The translations under genes were made by a program, and so were the position numbers. Below, one piece after another: positions 38,759 to 46,377 of a stretch of DNA of 64,000 nt. Source of the DNA: Pseudomonas sp. R5(2019) (GTDB lineage: Bacteria > Pseudomonadota > Gammaproteobacteria > Pseudomonadales > Pseudomonadaceae); NCBI RefSeq assembly GCF_009905435.1, contig NZ_JAAAMT010000032.1, positions 1 to 64,000 on the forward strand, given 5' to 3'. The notes under the pieces are model-generated. The model made no database searches. It worked only from the letters and a program-made list of their open reading frames with translations, and was not told the DNA's origin. The number at the start of each line of letters is the position of its first letter. Within the stretch, counting starts at the first letter, position 1.

Positions 38759-40594
38759 ATGTGTGGGATTGTCGGCGCCGTTGCTGAGCGCAATATCACC
38801 GCCATTTTGATCGAAGGCCTCAAGCGTCTTGAGTACCGCGGTTACGACAGCGCAGGCCTGGCCATTTATACACAGGCCGGCACCCTGGAACGCCGTCGGC
38901 GTATCGGCAAAGTCAGCGAACTGGAAGCGGCCGTAGCGGCCGAGCCTATCGCGGGCCTTCTGGGTATCGCCCACACCCGCTGGGCCACCCACGGCGCGCC
39001 AAGCGAGCCCAATGCGCACCCGCATTTCTCCGGCCAAGAGTTGGCGGTCGTTCACAACGGCATCATCGAAAACCACGAAGCGCTGCGTGAGATGCTGGCA
39101 GGCCTGGGTTATGTGTTCTCGTCCGAGACCGATACCGAGGTGATCGTTCACCTGCTGCATCACACCCTCAAGACGCTCCCTGACCTGGCCGATGCCTTGA
39201 AAGCCGCGGTCAAGCAACTGCACGGCGCCTATGGCCTGGCGGTGATCAGCCAGCACCAGCCTGATCGTCTTTTGGCTGCCCGCAGCGGCAGCCCATTAGT
39301 GATCGGCCTGGGCCTTGGGGAAAACTTCCTGGCGTCCGACCAACTGGCACTTCGTCAGGTCACCGACCGCTTCATGTATCTGGAAGAGGGCGATATTGCC
39401 GAGATTCGCCGTGACCAGGTGAGCATCTGGGACGCCCAGGGCAAGTCGGTGGTGCGTGAAACGGTGCAGTACCACGAAGGTGCGGAAGCTGCGGACAAGG
39501 GCGAGTACCGCCACTTTATGCTCAAGGAAATCCATGAGCAGCCCACGGTGGTCCAGCGCACCCTGGAGGGCCGTCTCGGCCAGCAGCAGGTTCTGGTTCA
39601 AGCGTTCGGCCCTCAGGCGGCTGAACTGTTCGCCAAAGTGCGCAATATCCAGATCGTCGCCTGTGGCACCAGCTATCACGCCGGCATGGTTGCCCGTTAC
39701 TGGCTTGAAGGACTGGCCGGTATTCCGTGCCAGGTCGAAGTGGCGAGCGAGTTCCGCTACCGCAAGGTGGTGGTTCAGCCCGATACGCTGTTTGTGTCCA
39801 TCTCCCAATCCGGCGAAACCGCTGACACCCTGGCTGCACTGCGCAACGCCAAGGAGTTGGGCTTCCTCGCCAGCCTTGCGATCTGTAACGTCAGCATCAG
39901 CTCGCTGGTGCGCGAGTCCGATCTGACTCTACTGACCCAGGCCGGTCCGGAAATTGGCGTGGCGTCGACCAAGGCCTTTACCACCCAGTTGGTTGCCTTG
40001 ATGTTGCTGACCCTGAGCCTGGGCCAAGTGCGCCAAACCTTGGCGCCAGGCCTTGAAGCCGAACTTGTTGAAGAGCTGCGCCGGCTGCCGACGCGTCTGG
40101 GCGAAGCGCTGTCGATGGACACAACGGTCGAGAAAATCGCCGAACTGTTCGCCGACAAGCACCATACGCTGTTCCTTGGCCGTGGTGCTCAGTTCCCGGT
40201 CGCCATGGAAGGTGCGCTCAAGCTCAAGGAAATTTCCTACATTCACGCCGAAGCTTACCCAGCCGGCGAGTTGAAGCACGGCCCGTTGGCGCTGGTCGAC
40301 AACGACATGCCAGTGGTCACCGTGGCACCGAACAACGAGCTGTTGGAGAAATTGAAATCCAACTTGCAGGAAGTTCGCGCCCGCGGTGGCCAGTTGGTGG
40401 TATTTGCCGAAGAGAAAGCCGGCCTGAGCAACGGTGAAGGTACATACGTGGTGGCCATGCCGCACATCATCGATGAGCTGGCGCCGATCCTCTACACGAT
40501 CCCGTTGCAACTGCTGTCGTACTACGTGGCGGTGCTCAAGGGCACGGATGTGGACCAACCGCGTAACCTGGCCAAATCGGTCACCGTGGAATAA
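38759..40594 (+). CDS. glmS: Glutamine--fructose-6-phosphate aminotransferase (isomerizing)
   Basis: 611 residues. GlmS makes glucosamine-6-phosphate from fructose-6-phosphate and glutamine. The N-terminal nucleophile cysteine is in MCGIVGAVAER. The glutaminase domain has HTRWATHGAPSEPNAHPH, and two SIS sugar-isomerase domains follow, with SQSGETADTLAAL and AEAYPAGELKHGPLALV. The C-terminal LAKSVTVE is complete and is the conserved sequence read by Tn7 TnsD. AGGAGAAGAG gives a strong ribosome-binding site. Confidence 0.98.
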   Translation: MCGIVGAVAERNITAILIEGLKRLEYRGYDSAGLAIYTQAGTLERRRRIGKVSELEAAVAAEPIAGLLGIAHTRWATHGAPSEPNAHPHFSGQELAVVHNGIIENHEALREMLAGLGYVFSSETDTEVIVHLLHHTLKTLPDLADALKAAVKQLHGAYGLAVISQHQPDRLLAARSGSPLVIGLGLGENFLASDQLALRQVTDRFMYLEEGDIAEIRRDQVSIWDAQGKSVVRETVQYHEGAEAADKGEYRHFMLKEIHEQPTVVQRTLEGRLGQQQVLVQAFGPQAAELFAKVRNIQIVACGTSYHAGMVARYWLEGLAGIPCQVEVASEFRYRKVVVQPDTLFVSISQSGETADTLAALRNAKELGFLASLAICNVSISSLVRESDLTLLTQAGPEIGVASTKAFTTQLVALMLLTLSLGQVRQTLAPGLEAELVEELRRLPTRLGEALSMDTTVEKIAELFADKHHTLFLGRGAQFPVAMEGALKLKEISYIHAEAYPAGELKHGPLALVDNDMPVVTVAPNNELLEKLKSNLQEVRARGGQLVVFAEEKAGLSNGEGTYVVAMPHIIDELAPILYTIPLQLLSYYVAVLKGTDVDQPRNLAKSVTVE

Positions 40595-40926
40595 ATTTTC
40601 TCGACTGCCGCAAGACTGGTTTTTGACAATAAAAACTGTCGCAGCAGGGAGGCCCCGCCAGGTCTCCCTGCCTCCTACCAGCGCCAGGTTCCCTGTTCCC
40701 TGTCACCAAGCCCGGTGACCCTGCCTCCATATCAAGAAATGCTTTTGCGAATTCAAAGCGATGAGTCCCTGCGCTCGTACGTCGATCGCGATCGACGCAT
40801 GGACTTTGCAGGTATCTCCGCGAAGCGAGTCAGTCCCATGGACCAGAGACGCCTCCACTAGTCTAGGCTGAACGAACCATCTCTGCACCGCCTACGGGCG
40901 GTGCATCTATCGATAGGAGAAAGCCC
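40595..40926. other. attTn7: Intergenic region after glmS: likely attTn7 and regulatory palindromes
   Basis: The Tn7 insertion point normally lies about 25 bases past the glmS stop, here near 40619. The glmS end that TnsD recognises is intact. No Tn7 sequence is visible. Further elements are an inverted repeat GTCACC/GGTGAC (40702-40719), an 18-base perfect palindrome CGTCGATCGCGATCGACG (40780-40797), and the hairpin at 40884-40905. No gene is seen in this gap. Confidence 0.55.
40884..40905 (+). promoter_or_regulatory. Stable 5'-leader hairpin with TACG tetraloop
   Basis: TGCACCGCC (40884-40892) pairs perfectly with GGCGGTGCA (40897-40905) around TACG, a UNCG-class tetraloop in RNA. It is followed by the palindrome CTATCGATAG (40907-40916) and AGGAG (40915-40919), eight bases before the ATG at 40927. 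It may stabilise or regulate the mRNA of the lectin-like gene, or be an attenuator without a T tract. Confidence 0.5.
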
Positions 40927-41580
40927 ATGTTCCCGATCCCTCTCAACCCGCGTGGGGCCATGGCCGCTCTGGCCCTGAGCTGCAGTGTCGCCGCACAGGC
41001 CGACATGACTTTCTTCGTCACCAGCGTCGGCTTGGGCAAGGGTGCCGATCTGGGAGGTCTGGCCGGTGCCGACCAGCATTGCCAGACGCTGGCCAGCGCC
41101 GCAGGGGCGAGTCAGCACGACTGGCGCGCCTACCTCAGCACCAGCGCCACCGGCAGCGAAGCCGCGGTCAACGCTCGCGACCGTATTGGCAAGGGGCCCT
41201 GGCAGAACGCCAAGGGCGTGGTCATCGCCAGCGACATCGCGCAGCTGCACAGCGACAGCAACAACCTGAACAAAGACACCGCGTTGGACGAGCATGGCCG
41301 CCAGGTGAAGGGGCGTGGTGACACGCCCAACACGCACGATATCCTCACCGGCTCGCAGGCCGATGGAAAAGCATTCGCCGGTAGCAATGACCGTACCTGC
41401 GGCAACTGGACGCAAAGCAGCGAAGGCGCGGCGATGGTCGGCCATCATGATCGCAAGGGGCTCAGCGACGATGCGCCGGCGCGCTCATGGAACGCCTCGC
41501 ACCCCTCGCGCGGCTGCAACAGTGAAGCTTTGGCGGCCTCGGGCGGTGCGGGATTACTGTATTGCTTTGCTGCTGATTAA
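40927..41580 (+). CDS. Secreted lectin-like protein (C-type-lectin/endostatin-like fold, DUF1554-type)
   Basis: 217 residues. A signal peptide (about 1-25, ending AAQA) should send it to the periplasm or outside. The mature part starts MTFFVTSVGLGKGADLGGLAGADQHC, which resembles the start of DUF1554-type lectin-like domains. Cysteines are few and spread along the mature part, including one in GADQHC, one in NDRTCGNW, one in SRGCNS and one in LLYCFA, so one or two disulfides are likely. RTCGNWTQSSEGAAMVGHHDR resembles the ligand-facing part. The function is unknown; carbohydrate or surface binding is a guess from the fold. It lies just past the likely Tn7 site, a common place for accessory genes. 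Confidence 0.65.
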   Translation: MFPIPLNPRGAMAALALSCSVAAQADMTFFVTSVGLGKGADLGGLAGADQHCQTLASAAGASQHDWRAYLSTSATGSEAAVNARDRIGKGPWQNAKGVVIASDIAQLHSDSNNLNKDTALDEHGRQVKGRGDTPNTHDILTGSQADGKAFAGSNDRTCGNWTQSSEGAAMVGHHDRKGLSDDAPARSWNASHPSRGCNSEALAASGGAGLLYCFAAD

Positions 41581-41582
41581 GA

Positions 41583-41873
41583 GGCCGATTTATCGGCAGC
41601 GGCAATTTGATTCAAACGCTGCAGGCCGCATCACTAATAGACGAGTACAACGTGTGGACTTTTCCAGTGGTGCTTAAGCGGGGCAAGCGCCTCTTTGGCG
41701 AGACTGCCAAGCCATTCGCGCTGCGACTCGTTCGCTCTCAGGTTTCGACCACTGGCGTTGTGATGAGTACCTATGTACCAGGTGGCGATATCCGGCCCGG
41801 TTCGTTCGCGAGTGCCGAGCCGAGTGAGAAGGAGTTGGCGCGACGCAAAAGGATGGAAAATGAGATGCAGTGA
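41583..41873 (+). pseudogene. C-terminal fragment of a dihydrofolate-reductase-family (RibD-like) protein
   Basis: The reading frame from 41583 encodes about 96 residues containing GSGNLIQTLQAASLIDEYNV and TFPVVLKRGKRLFGE, which match the C-terminal third of DHFR/RibD-like reductases (normally about 180-220 residues). The NADP-binding N-terminal part is absent: an in-frame stop at 41574 blocks extension, and the lectin-like gene ends at 41580. The only usable start is a TTG at 41607. It is probably a decayed remnant left by insertion or deletion next to attTn7. Confidence 0.7.
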
Positions 41874-41974
41874 TGTGAAGAGGACATCAGCGCGCGGCTG
41901 AACAAGGTGCTGCATCGTGCACAACTCTCCATTCCCGCTTGCCCTGCATTCGAAAGCGGAATTTCAGACACTCA

Positions 41975-43687
41975 TTAACTCATGGCATCGCTGACACTGG
42001 AGCCCGCTGGATAGGTATGCGAGCTTGATACCGCGACTGGAACCACGTCGATGACGCAGGTGTGGTAAGCACTGAGGCCTTCACGATGACCAATGCTGAC
42101 TACGGTGATTTCGGTGGCCTCCAGCGCCTTGTAAAGACGTCGCTCCGCCACTTCGTCCAGGCCTGAAGTGGCCTCGTCGAGGAACAACAAGGGTGGTTGA
42201 ATCAACAAGGCCCTGGCCATGGCCAGGCGCTGTTGTTCACCGGGGCTCAGGCGCCGGCTCCAGTCATCGGTGCTGTGCAACGGCAGATGCTGCAACTCTG
42301 CCAGATTGAGCACTTCTACCAGACGTGCTTCGTCAACGTCGCAAGTGCACCCCTCGCCAGTTTGATGCAAGAGTTCATACAGCGAACCGCTGGGTAGATA
42401 TGGCCTTTGCGGAAGGATGAGCAAGCCTGCACGGTCCAGTTCGGCGTAGCCCTGATGCCGAGGCCACAAACCTGCCAAGGAGCGGAGCAGAGTGGTCTTG
42501 CCCACGCCCGAGGGGCCGCGCAGCAACAGCCGTTCGCCGGGTGCCAGGGTCAGCGACAGCGGTTCGAACAACGGTAAGCCTTGCTCGTTCAACGGAGCAA
42601 AGTCGTGCAGTCGCAGACCAGCAGTCCGGCCGGTGACGGGGTCCACAGGGGCGGGCAGTGCGTCGAGTTCGCGCCAGAAACTGCACAGCCGAGTCTTGGT
42701 CGCACGCCATTCGGCGATTTGCGGGTAGCTGCGAATCAGAAACGACAGAGAGGCCTGTATTTCGCCGAATGCCGAAGCGATCTGAGTCAGTTGACCCAAT
42801 TGAATTTCCCGCGAGAAGAAGCGGGGCGATACCAGCAGCAGCGGCAAGGTAAAGGCGAATCGCTCATACGCTGCATTAATACCCAGCAGGTGTTTTTTCG
42901 AGCGAACCAGTTTGGCGTAGTTGGTCAGCAACAGTCCCAGTTGTCCGAGTAACTGCTTGCTTTCCAAACCCTGACCACGGGAAAGGGCGACGTTTTCGGC
43001 GTCTTCACGCAAGCGTGTCAGGCCGAAGCGAAAATCCGCTTCACGGCGTTGTTGCAGGAAATTGAGCCCGATCAGTGGTTTGCCGATCCAGTGCGCGATG
43101 CCGCTGCCGATCACGGCGTAGATCAAAGCCAGCCACAACATGTAGCCAGGGATGGCGACGGCATGCCCGGCGACTTCAAACTCCAGCGTGCCGGAAATGC
43201 GCCACATGATCATGCTGAACAGAACGACCAGAATGATCGCCTGAAGCAGGTTCAGGCCCAGCTCCAGGGTCTGCTCGACGAAGATTTTGCAGTCCTCGGC
43301 AATGCGCTGGTCGGGGTTGTCGTAGGTTACGCTGTGAAAGCGGCTACGGTAGTAACGCTGGCTGTCGAGCCACTTGGCGAGAAAGGCTTGGGTGAGTTTT
43401 TCTCGCCAGTTGATCAACAAGCGCTGCTGCACCTGGAACTTGGCCATGGTGCAGGCGATGAAGGCAACGTCGAGCACCAGTAACTCCACGAAATGATAGC
43501 CGAACGCGGCGGCATCCAGGTTTTGCAACGAGTTGTAAAAGCCCAGGCTCCACTCGTTCCAGCGCACTTGAATCGCAATGATCCCCGCCACCGCGAGCAT
43601 GGCCAAGGCAAGGGTCAGCCACGCGCGGCGACGGCCTTGGGCCGACCAGTAAGGCGTGGCCAGCAATTTCATATCCTGGATAAACAT
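41975..43687 (-). CDS. ABC transporter, fused membrane/ATPase protein of the SbmA/BacA-YddA type
   Basis: 570 residues. The N-terminal membrane domain (about 1-330) shows five or six hydrophobic segments and is of the ABC_membrane_2 kind seen in SbmA, BacA and YddA. The ATPase domain has GPSGVGKTTLLRSLAGLWPR, LSPGEQQRLAMARAL and LLFLDEATSGLD, all intact. Relatives move peptides or vitamin B12-like compounds. AGGAC precedes the ATG at 43687. It is divergent from fhuF (107 bases), so a role in siderophore or peptide traffic is likely from context. Confidence 0.82.
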   Translation of the reverse strand: MFIQDMKLLATPYWSAQGRRRAWLTLALAMLAVAGIIAIQVRWNEWSLGFYNSLQNLDAAAFGYHFVELLVLDVAFIACTMAKFQVQQRLLINWREKLTQAFLAKWLDSQRYYRSRFHSVTYDNPDQRIAEDCKIFVEQTLELGLNLLQAIILVVLFSMIMWRISGTLEFEVAGHAVAIPGYMLWLALIYAVIGSGIAHWIGKPLIGLNFLQQRREADFRFGLTRLREDAENVALSRGQGLESKQLLGQLGLLLTNYAKLVRSKKHLLGINAAYERFAFTLPLLLVSPRFFSREIQLGQLTQIASAFGEIQASLSFLIRSYPQIAEWRATKTRLCSFWRELDALPAPVDPVTGRTAGLRLHDFAPLNEQGLPLFEPLSLTLAPGERLLLRGPSGVGKTTLLRSLAGLWPRHQGYAELDRAGLLILPQRPYLPSGSLYELLHQTGEGCTCDVDEARLVEVLNLAELQHLPLHSTDDWSRRLSPGEQQRLAMARALLIQPPLLFLDEATSGLDEVAERRLYKALEATEITVVSIGHREGLSAYHTCVIDVVPVAVSSSHTYPAGSSVSDAMS

Positions 43688-43794
43688 CAGAGCGTCCTGC
43701 CTGGCAAGCTGGGGTATTGACCCGTTGCGATGAACCTGGGGAATGCAAAAAAACGTGCTAGGTTACCAGTTCTCAAACTCAGTTACGAAACCTC

Positions 43795-44541
43795 ATGATG
43801 TCTCTTCAAGCCACTGCCCGAATGCTCGACGAAACCCTGCTCGATCAGTTGTTTCGTTACGAGGGCGCCTTTCTGCGCAGCACTTGCCGACTAAGCGCTA
43901 ACGTCGAAGGTCGTGGGTTGATTGAGTTTCGTGATCCGCAAACCTGCACCGAATTGTTGGACCTTTACGCTCACTACTATCCCGCTGCGCCCAGGGCCGC
44001 GCTGGTGTCGCAATGGTCGATGGATTTTATCTGCGTGACGCTGGCGTTGCCGCTGGCCGCCGCTGCGCAACATATGCGCTGCACCGTGCATGATCCCCAT
44101 GTGATGCTGGAAAACGGCATGCCCGTGGCTCAGGTGTTTGCTGCCGGCGAAATGCTGCCGTTGAACGACCCGTTGGCCTTTGCGCAACAACTGCTGACGG
44201 ACGATATGGCGCCCCTGGTGCAGGCGCTGGCCAGCGCCGGGCGTGTGGCCCAGCGCTTGCTGTGGAACAACGTGGCGGCGGCCATCGATGTCGCGCTCGA
44301 TTACTTCCAGATGCCGCACGCGCCGCAATGGCGCGACCACTTGTTCAGGGAGCGGCACTGGGCCGACGGCACGCGCAATCCGTTGTACGGCTTCCTGCAA
44401 CTGGCCCCCGGCCCGAGCGGCGTGCCGTTGCTGATGCGCAAGGTGTGCTGCCTGCACCACCAACTGGGTGATGCGCGCCCGTACTGCGACACCTGTCCGC
44501 TGGTGCCGGGCGCTGACATCACACCACCTCATCAGGCATAA
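43795..44541 (+). CDS. fhuF: Siderophore-iron reductase FhuF-type
   Basis: 248 residues; an ATG three bases later (43798) is an alternative start. FhuF proteins are cytoplasmic 2Fe-2S proteins that reduce ferric siderophores and release iron. The C-terminal cluster motif is seen as CC, then 11 residues, then CxxC (VCCLHHQL ... YCDTCP). The rest matches the family loosely. It is convergent with the PvdE-like gene, and the two 3' ends overlap by ten bases. Its presence next to a TonB receptor supports an iron role. Confidence 0.82.
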   Translation: MMSLQATARMLDETLLDQLFRYEGAFLRSTCRLSANVEGRGLIEFRDPQTCTELLDLYAHYYPAAPRAALVSQWSMDFICVTLALPLAAAAQHMRCTVHDPHVMLENGMPVAQVFAAGEMLPLNDPLAFAQQLLTDDMAPLVQALASAGRVAQRLLWNNVAAAIDVALDYFQMPHAPQWRDHLFRERHWADGTRNPLYGFLQLAPGPSGVPLLMRKVCCLHHQLGDARPYCDTCPLVPGADITPPHQA

Positions 44542-46175
44542 GCCGCGTGGGCTTCGACCTGGGTGAGACGGCCGTTCTCGACTTTCAGTACCCGGTCGGC
44601 CTGTTGGAAGTAAGCGTCGTCGTGGGTGATCACAATCACGGTTTTGCCCCGGGCTTTCAGCTCCGGTAACAGCTCCATGTAGAACACCCGCTTGAAGGTG
44701 GGGTCCTGATCGGCAGCCCATTCGTCGAACAGATAAAACGGCTTGTCGTCCAGATAGGCCGACACCAGCGCCAATCGCTTGCGTTGACCGGTGGACAGAT
44801 CCACGGTGGAAAAACGGTCGTCGACAATGCTGACTTTGTGCCCCAATCCCAACGCTTTCACGTAGCGCGTCGCTTCGGCGGTGCGGTGTTCGGCGTCCGG
44901 TCCATCGTCGCCCAGCAGATGTTCGAACAGGTGAAAGTCGGCGAACACGGCGGCAAAGTGCTGACGGTATTGCTCGCGGTTGTCGTCGTCCACTTCCACG
45001 CCGTTGAGCACCACGCAGCCGGTTTCCGGGGCATAGAGCCCGAGCATCAGCATCGACAGCGTAGTCTTGCCACTGCCGTTGCCGCCGACCACAAACACCA
45101 GTTCGCCCCGTTCCAGCGTCAGGTCGAGCGGCCCGAGCATGAAGGGATGGTCCTCATGTTCGCCGGGATAGCGGTGGCACACGCCGTTGAGCAACAGGCG
45201 CATCGGCCCTTCACTGGCGAACACGTTAGCGCCCGGCGTGGCCACCTGGGCTTCGGTGCTCAGTTCGGCATCCAGTTGGCGAATGCGGTTCAGGGCGATA
45301 CTGGCCTGACGCAGCGAGGGCAGGGCGATCATCAGGTCGGAAATCGGTCGTACCAGGTACAGCAAGGTCACGGTGAAACTGGTCAGCACGGTGATCGACT
45401 GCGGCAGCCAGAACGGCACGACAAACAGCAGCACGCCAAGGTTGAGGTAGAACAGCAGCGTGCCGAGGTTGGCCACCACCGAATACCCGGCCATGCCGCG
45501 CAGGAACCGCACGCGAAACTCGTCGGCGCCCGGACGGATGACCCGCTCGACGAAGGCTTCGCCACGGGCGTTGTTCAGCTGCAGTTCCTTGCTGCCTTCG
45601 ATCAGGCTGCGAAAGTGTTGATAGAGCACATCCTTTTGTTGGCGCACCCGTTCCAGATGGCTCAACGGCCTGCGTTCGGCCAGGTGAAACGCCACGAGCC
45701 CGACCAGCAAAAACAACGCCAGAATCGCCAGCAACGACCACGACAGCCAGGCCAGATAGGCAAAGCACGCCAGGGTCACCACGGCGTTGACGAACAGCAG
45801 CGGCACCCACTCGAACGCAGCGGTAAAGGTATGCACGTCTTCGGTGAGGATCACCAGCAAACGGTGTTTGCCCATGCCTTGCAGGCGTTTGAGCGGGGTG
45901 GCGAGCAACTTGCGCGACAAGTCGATGCGCATCTGGAAAATCGCGCTCTGGGTCAGGTGCAGCAGCGACAGTTCCGAGCAGAGTTTGCTGACCAGCATGC
46001 CGATGCATAACCCGAAGAATCCGAGGGCCAGTTCCGGTAACTGCTGCGGATTGGCCAGCCCGCGGTTGATCAGGATCACCAGTCCGGCACTGGCCAGCCC
46101 GCCCAGTGCGCCGGTCATGATGGACAGTGTCAGCAGGCGCGCCGAGTGACGGTATAGATAGCGAATAAATTCCAT
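44532..46175 (-). CDS. Cyclic-peptide/siderophore export ABC transporter (PvdE/SyrD-like)
   Basis: 547 residues, the PvdE length. The N-terminal membrane domain has six segments and starts MEFIRYLYRHSARLLTLSI. The ATPase part has VGGNGSGKTTLSMLMLGLY, LSTGQRKRLALVSAYL and FYLFDEWAADQDP, a Walker B form typical of PvdE and SyrD, which move pyoverdine precursors or cyclic lipopeptides across the inner membrane. No peptide synthetase lies in the window, so the cargo is unknown. It is divergent from the TonB receptor with 202 bases between the starts. Confidence 0.85.
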   Translation of the reverse strand: MEFIRYLYRHSARLLTLSIMTGALGGLASAGLVILINRGLANPQQLPELALGFFGLCIGMLVSKLCSELSLLHLTQSAIFQMRIDLSRKLLATPLKRLQGMGKHRLLVILTEDVHTFTAAFEWVPLLFVNAVVTLACFAYLAWLSWSLLAILALFLLVGLVAFHLAERRPLSHLERVRQQKDVLYQHFRSLIEGSKELQLNNARGEAFVERVIRPGADEFRVRFLRGMAGYSVVANLGTLLFYLNLGVLLFVVPFWLPQSITVLTSFTVTLLYLVRPISDLMIALPSLRQASIALNRIRQLDAELSTEAQVATPGANVFASEGPMRLLLNGVCHRYPGEHEDHPFMLGPLDLTLERGELVFVVGGNGSGKTTLSMLMLGLYAPETGCVVLNGVEVDDDNREQYRQHFAAVFADFHLFEHLLGDDGPDAEHRTAEATRYVKALGLGHKVSIVDDRFSTVDLSTGQRKRLALVSAYLDDKPFYLFDEWAADQDPTFKRVFYMELLPELKARGKTVIVITHDDAYFQQADRVLKVENGRLTQVEAHAAYA

Positions 46176-46377
46176 AGAAACCAGAGCTGTATGAGGCAGT
46201 AGAAATCAGATTGGAATGTATTCGATCTGGTACTTGGATGCACAAGAAATACAAATGAGAGGGGTTATCAATACTGTTTGTTTCAGCGCAACTTTGGATT
46301 AGACTTCCGCCGGCTGTAGGAAAACAGCGTTCAGGGTAAGAAGAACAACACAAATATCTGTCGCAGGGGAGCGGGGC

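Noticed and set aside
41607..41873. Functional small reductase starting at TTG 41607
   Set aside because: The recognisable family sequence begins upstream of this start (GSGN at 41595), and the nucleotide-binding part is missing, so a pseudogene is the better call.
46245..46258. Possible Fur box AATACAAATGAGAG upstream of the TonB receptor
   Set aside because: Only a half-site resemblance, without the dyad symmetry expected for Fur.
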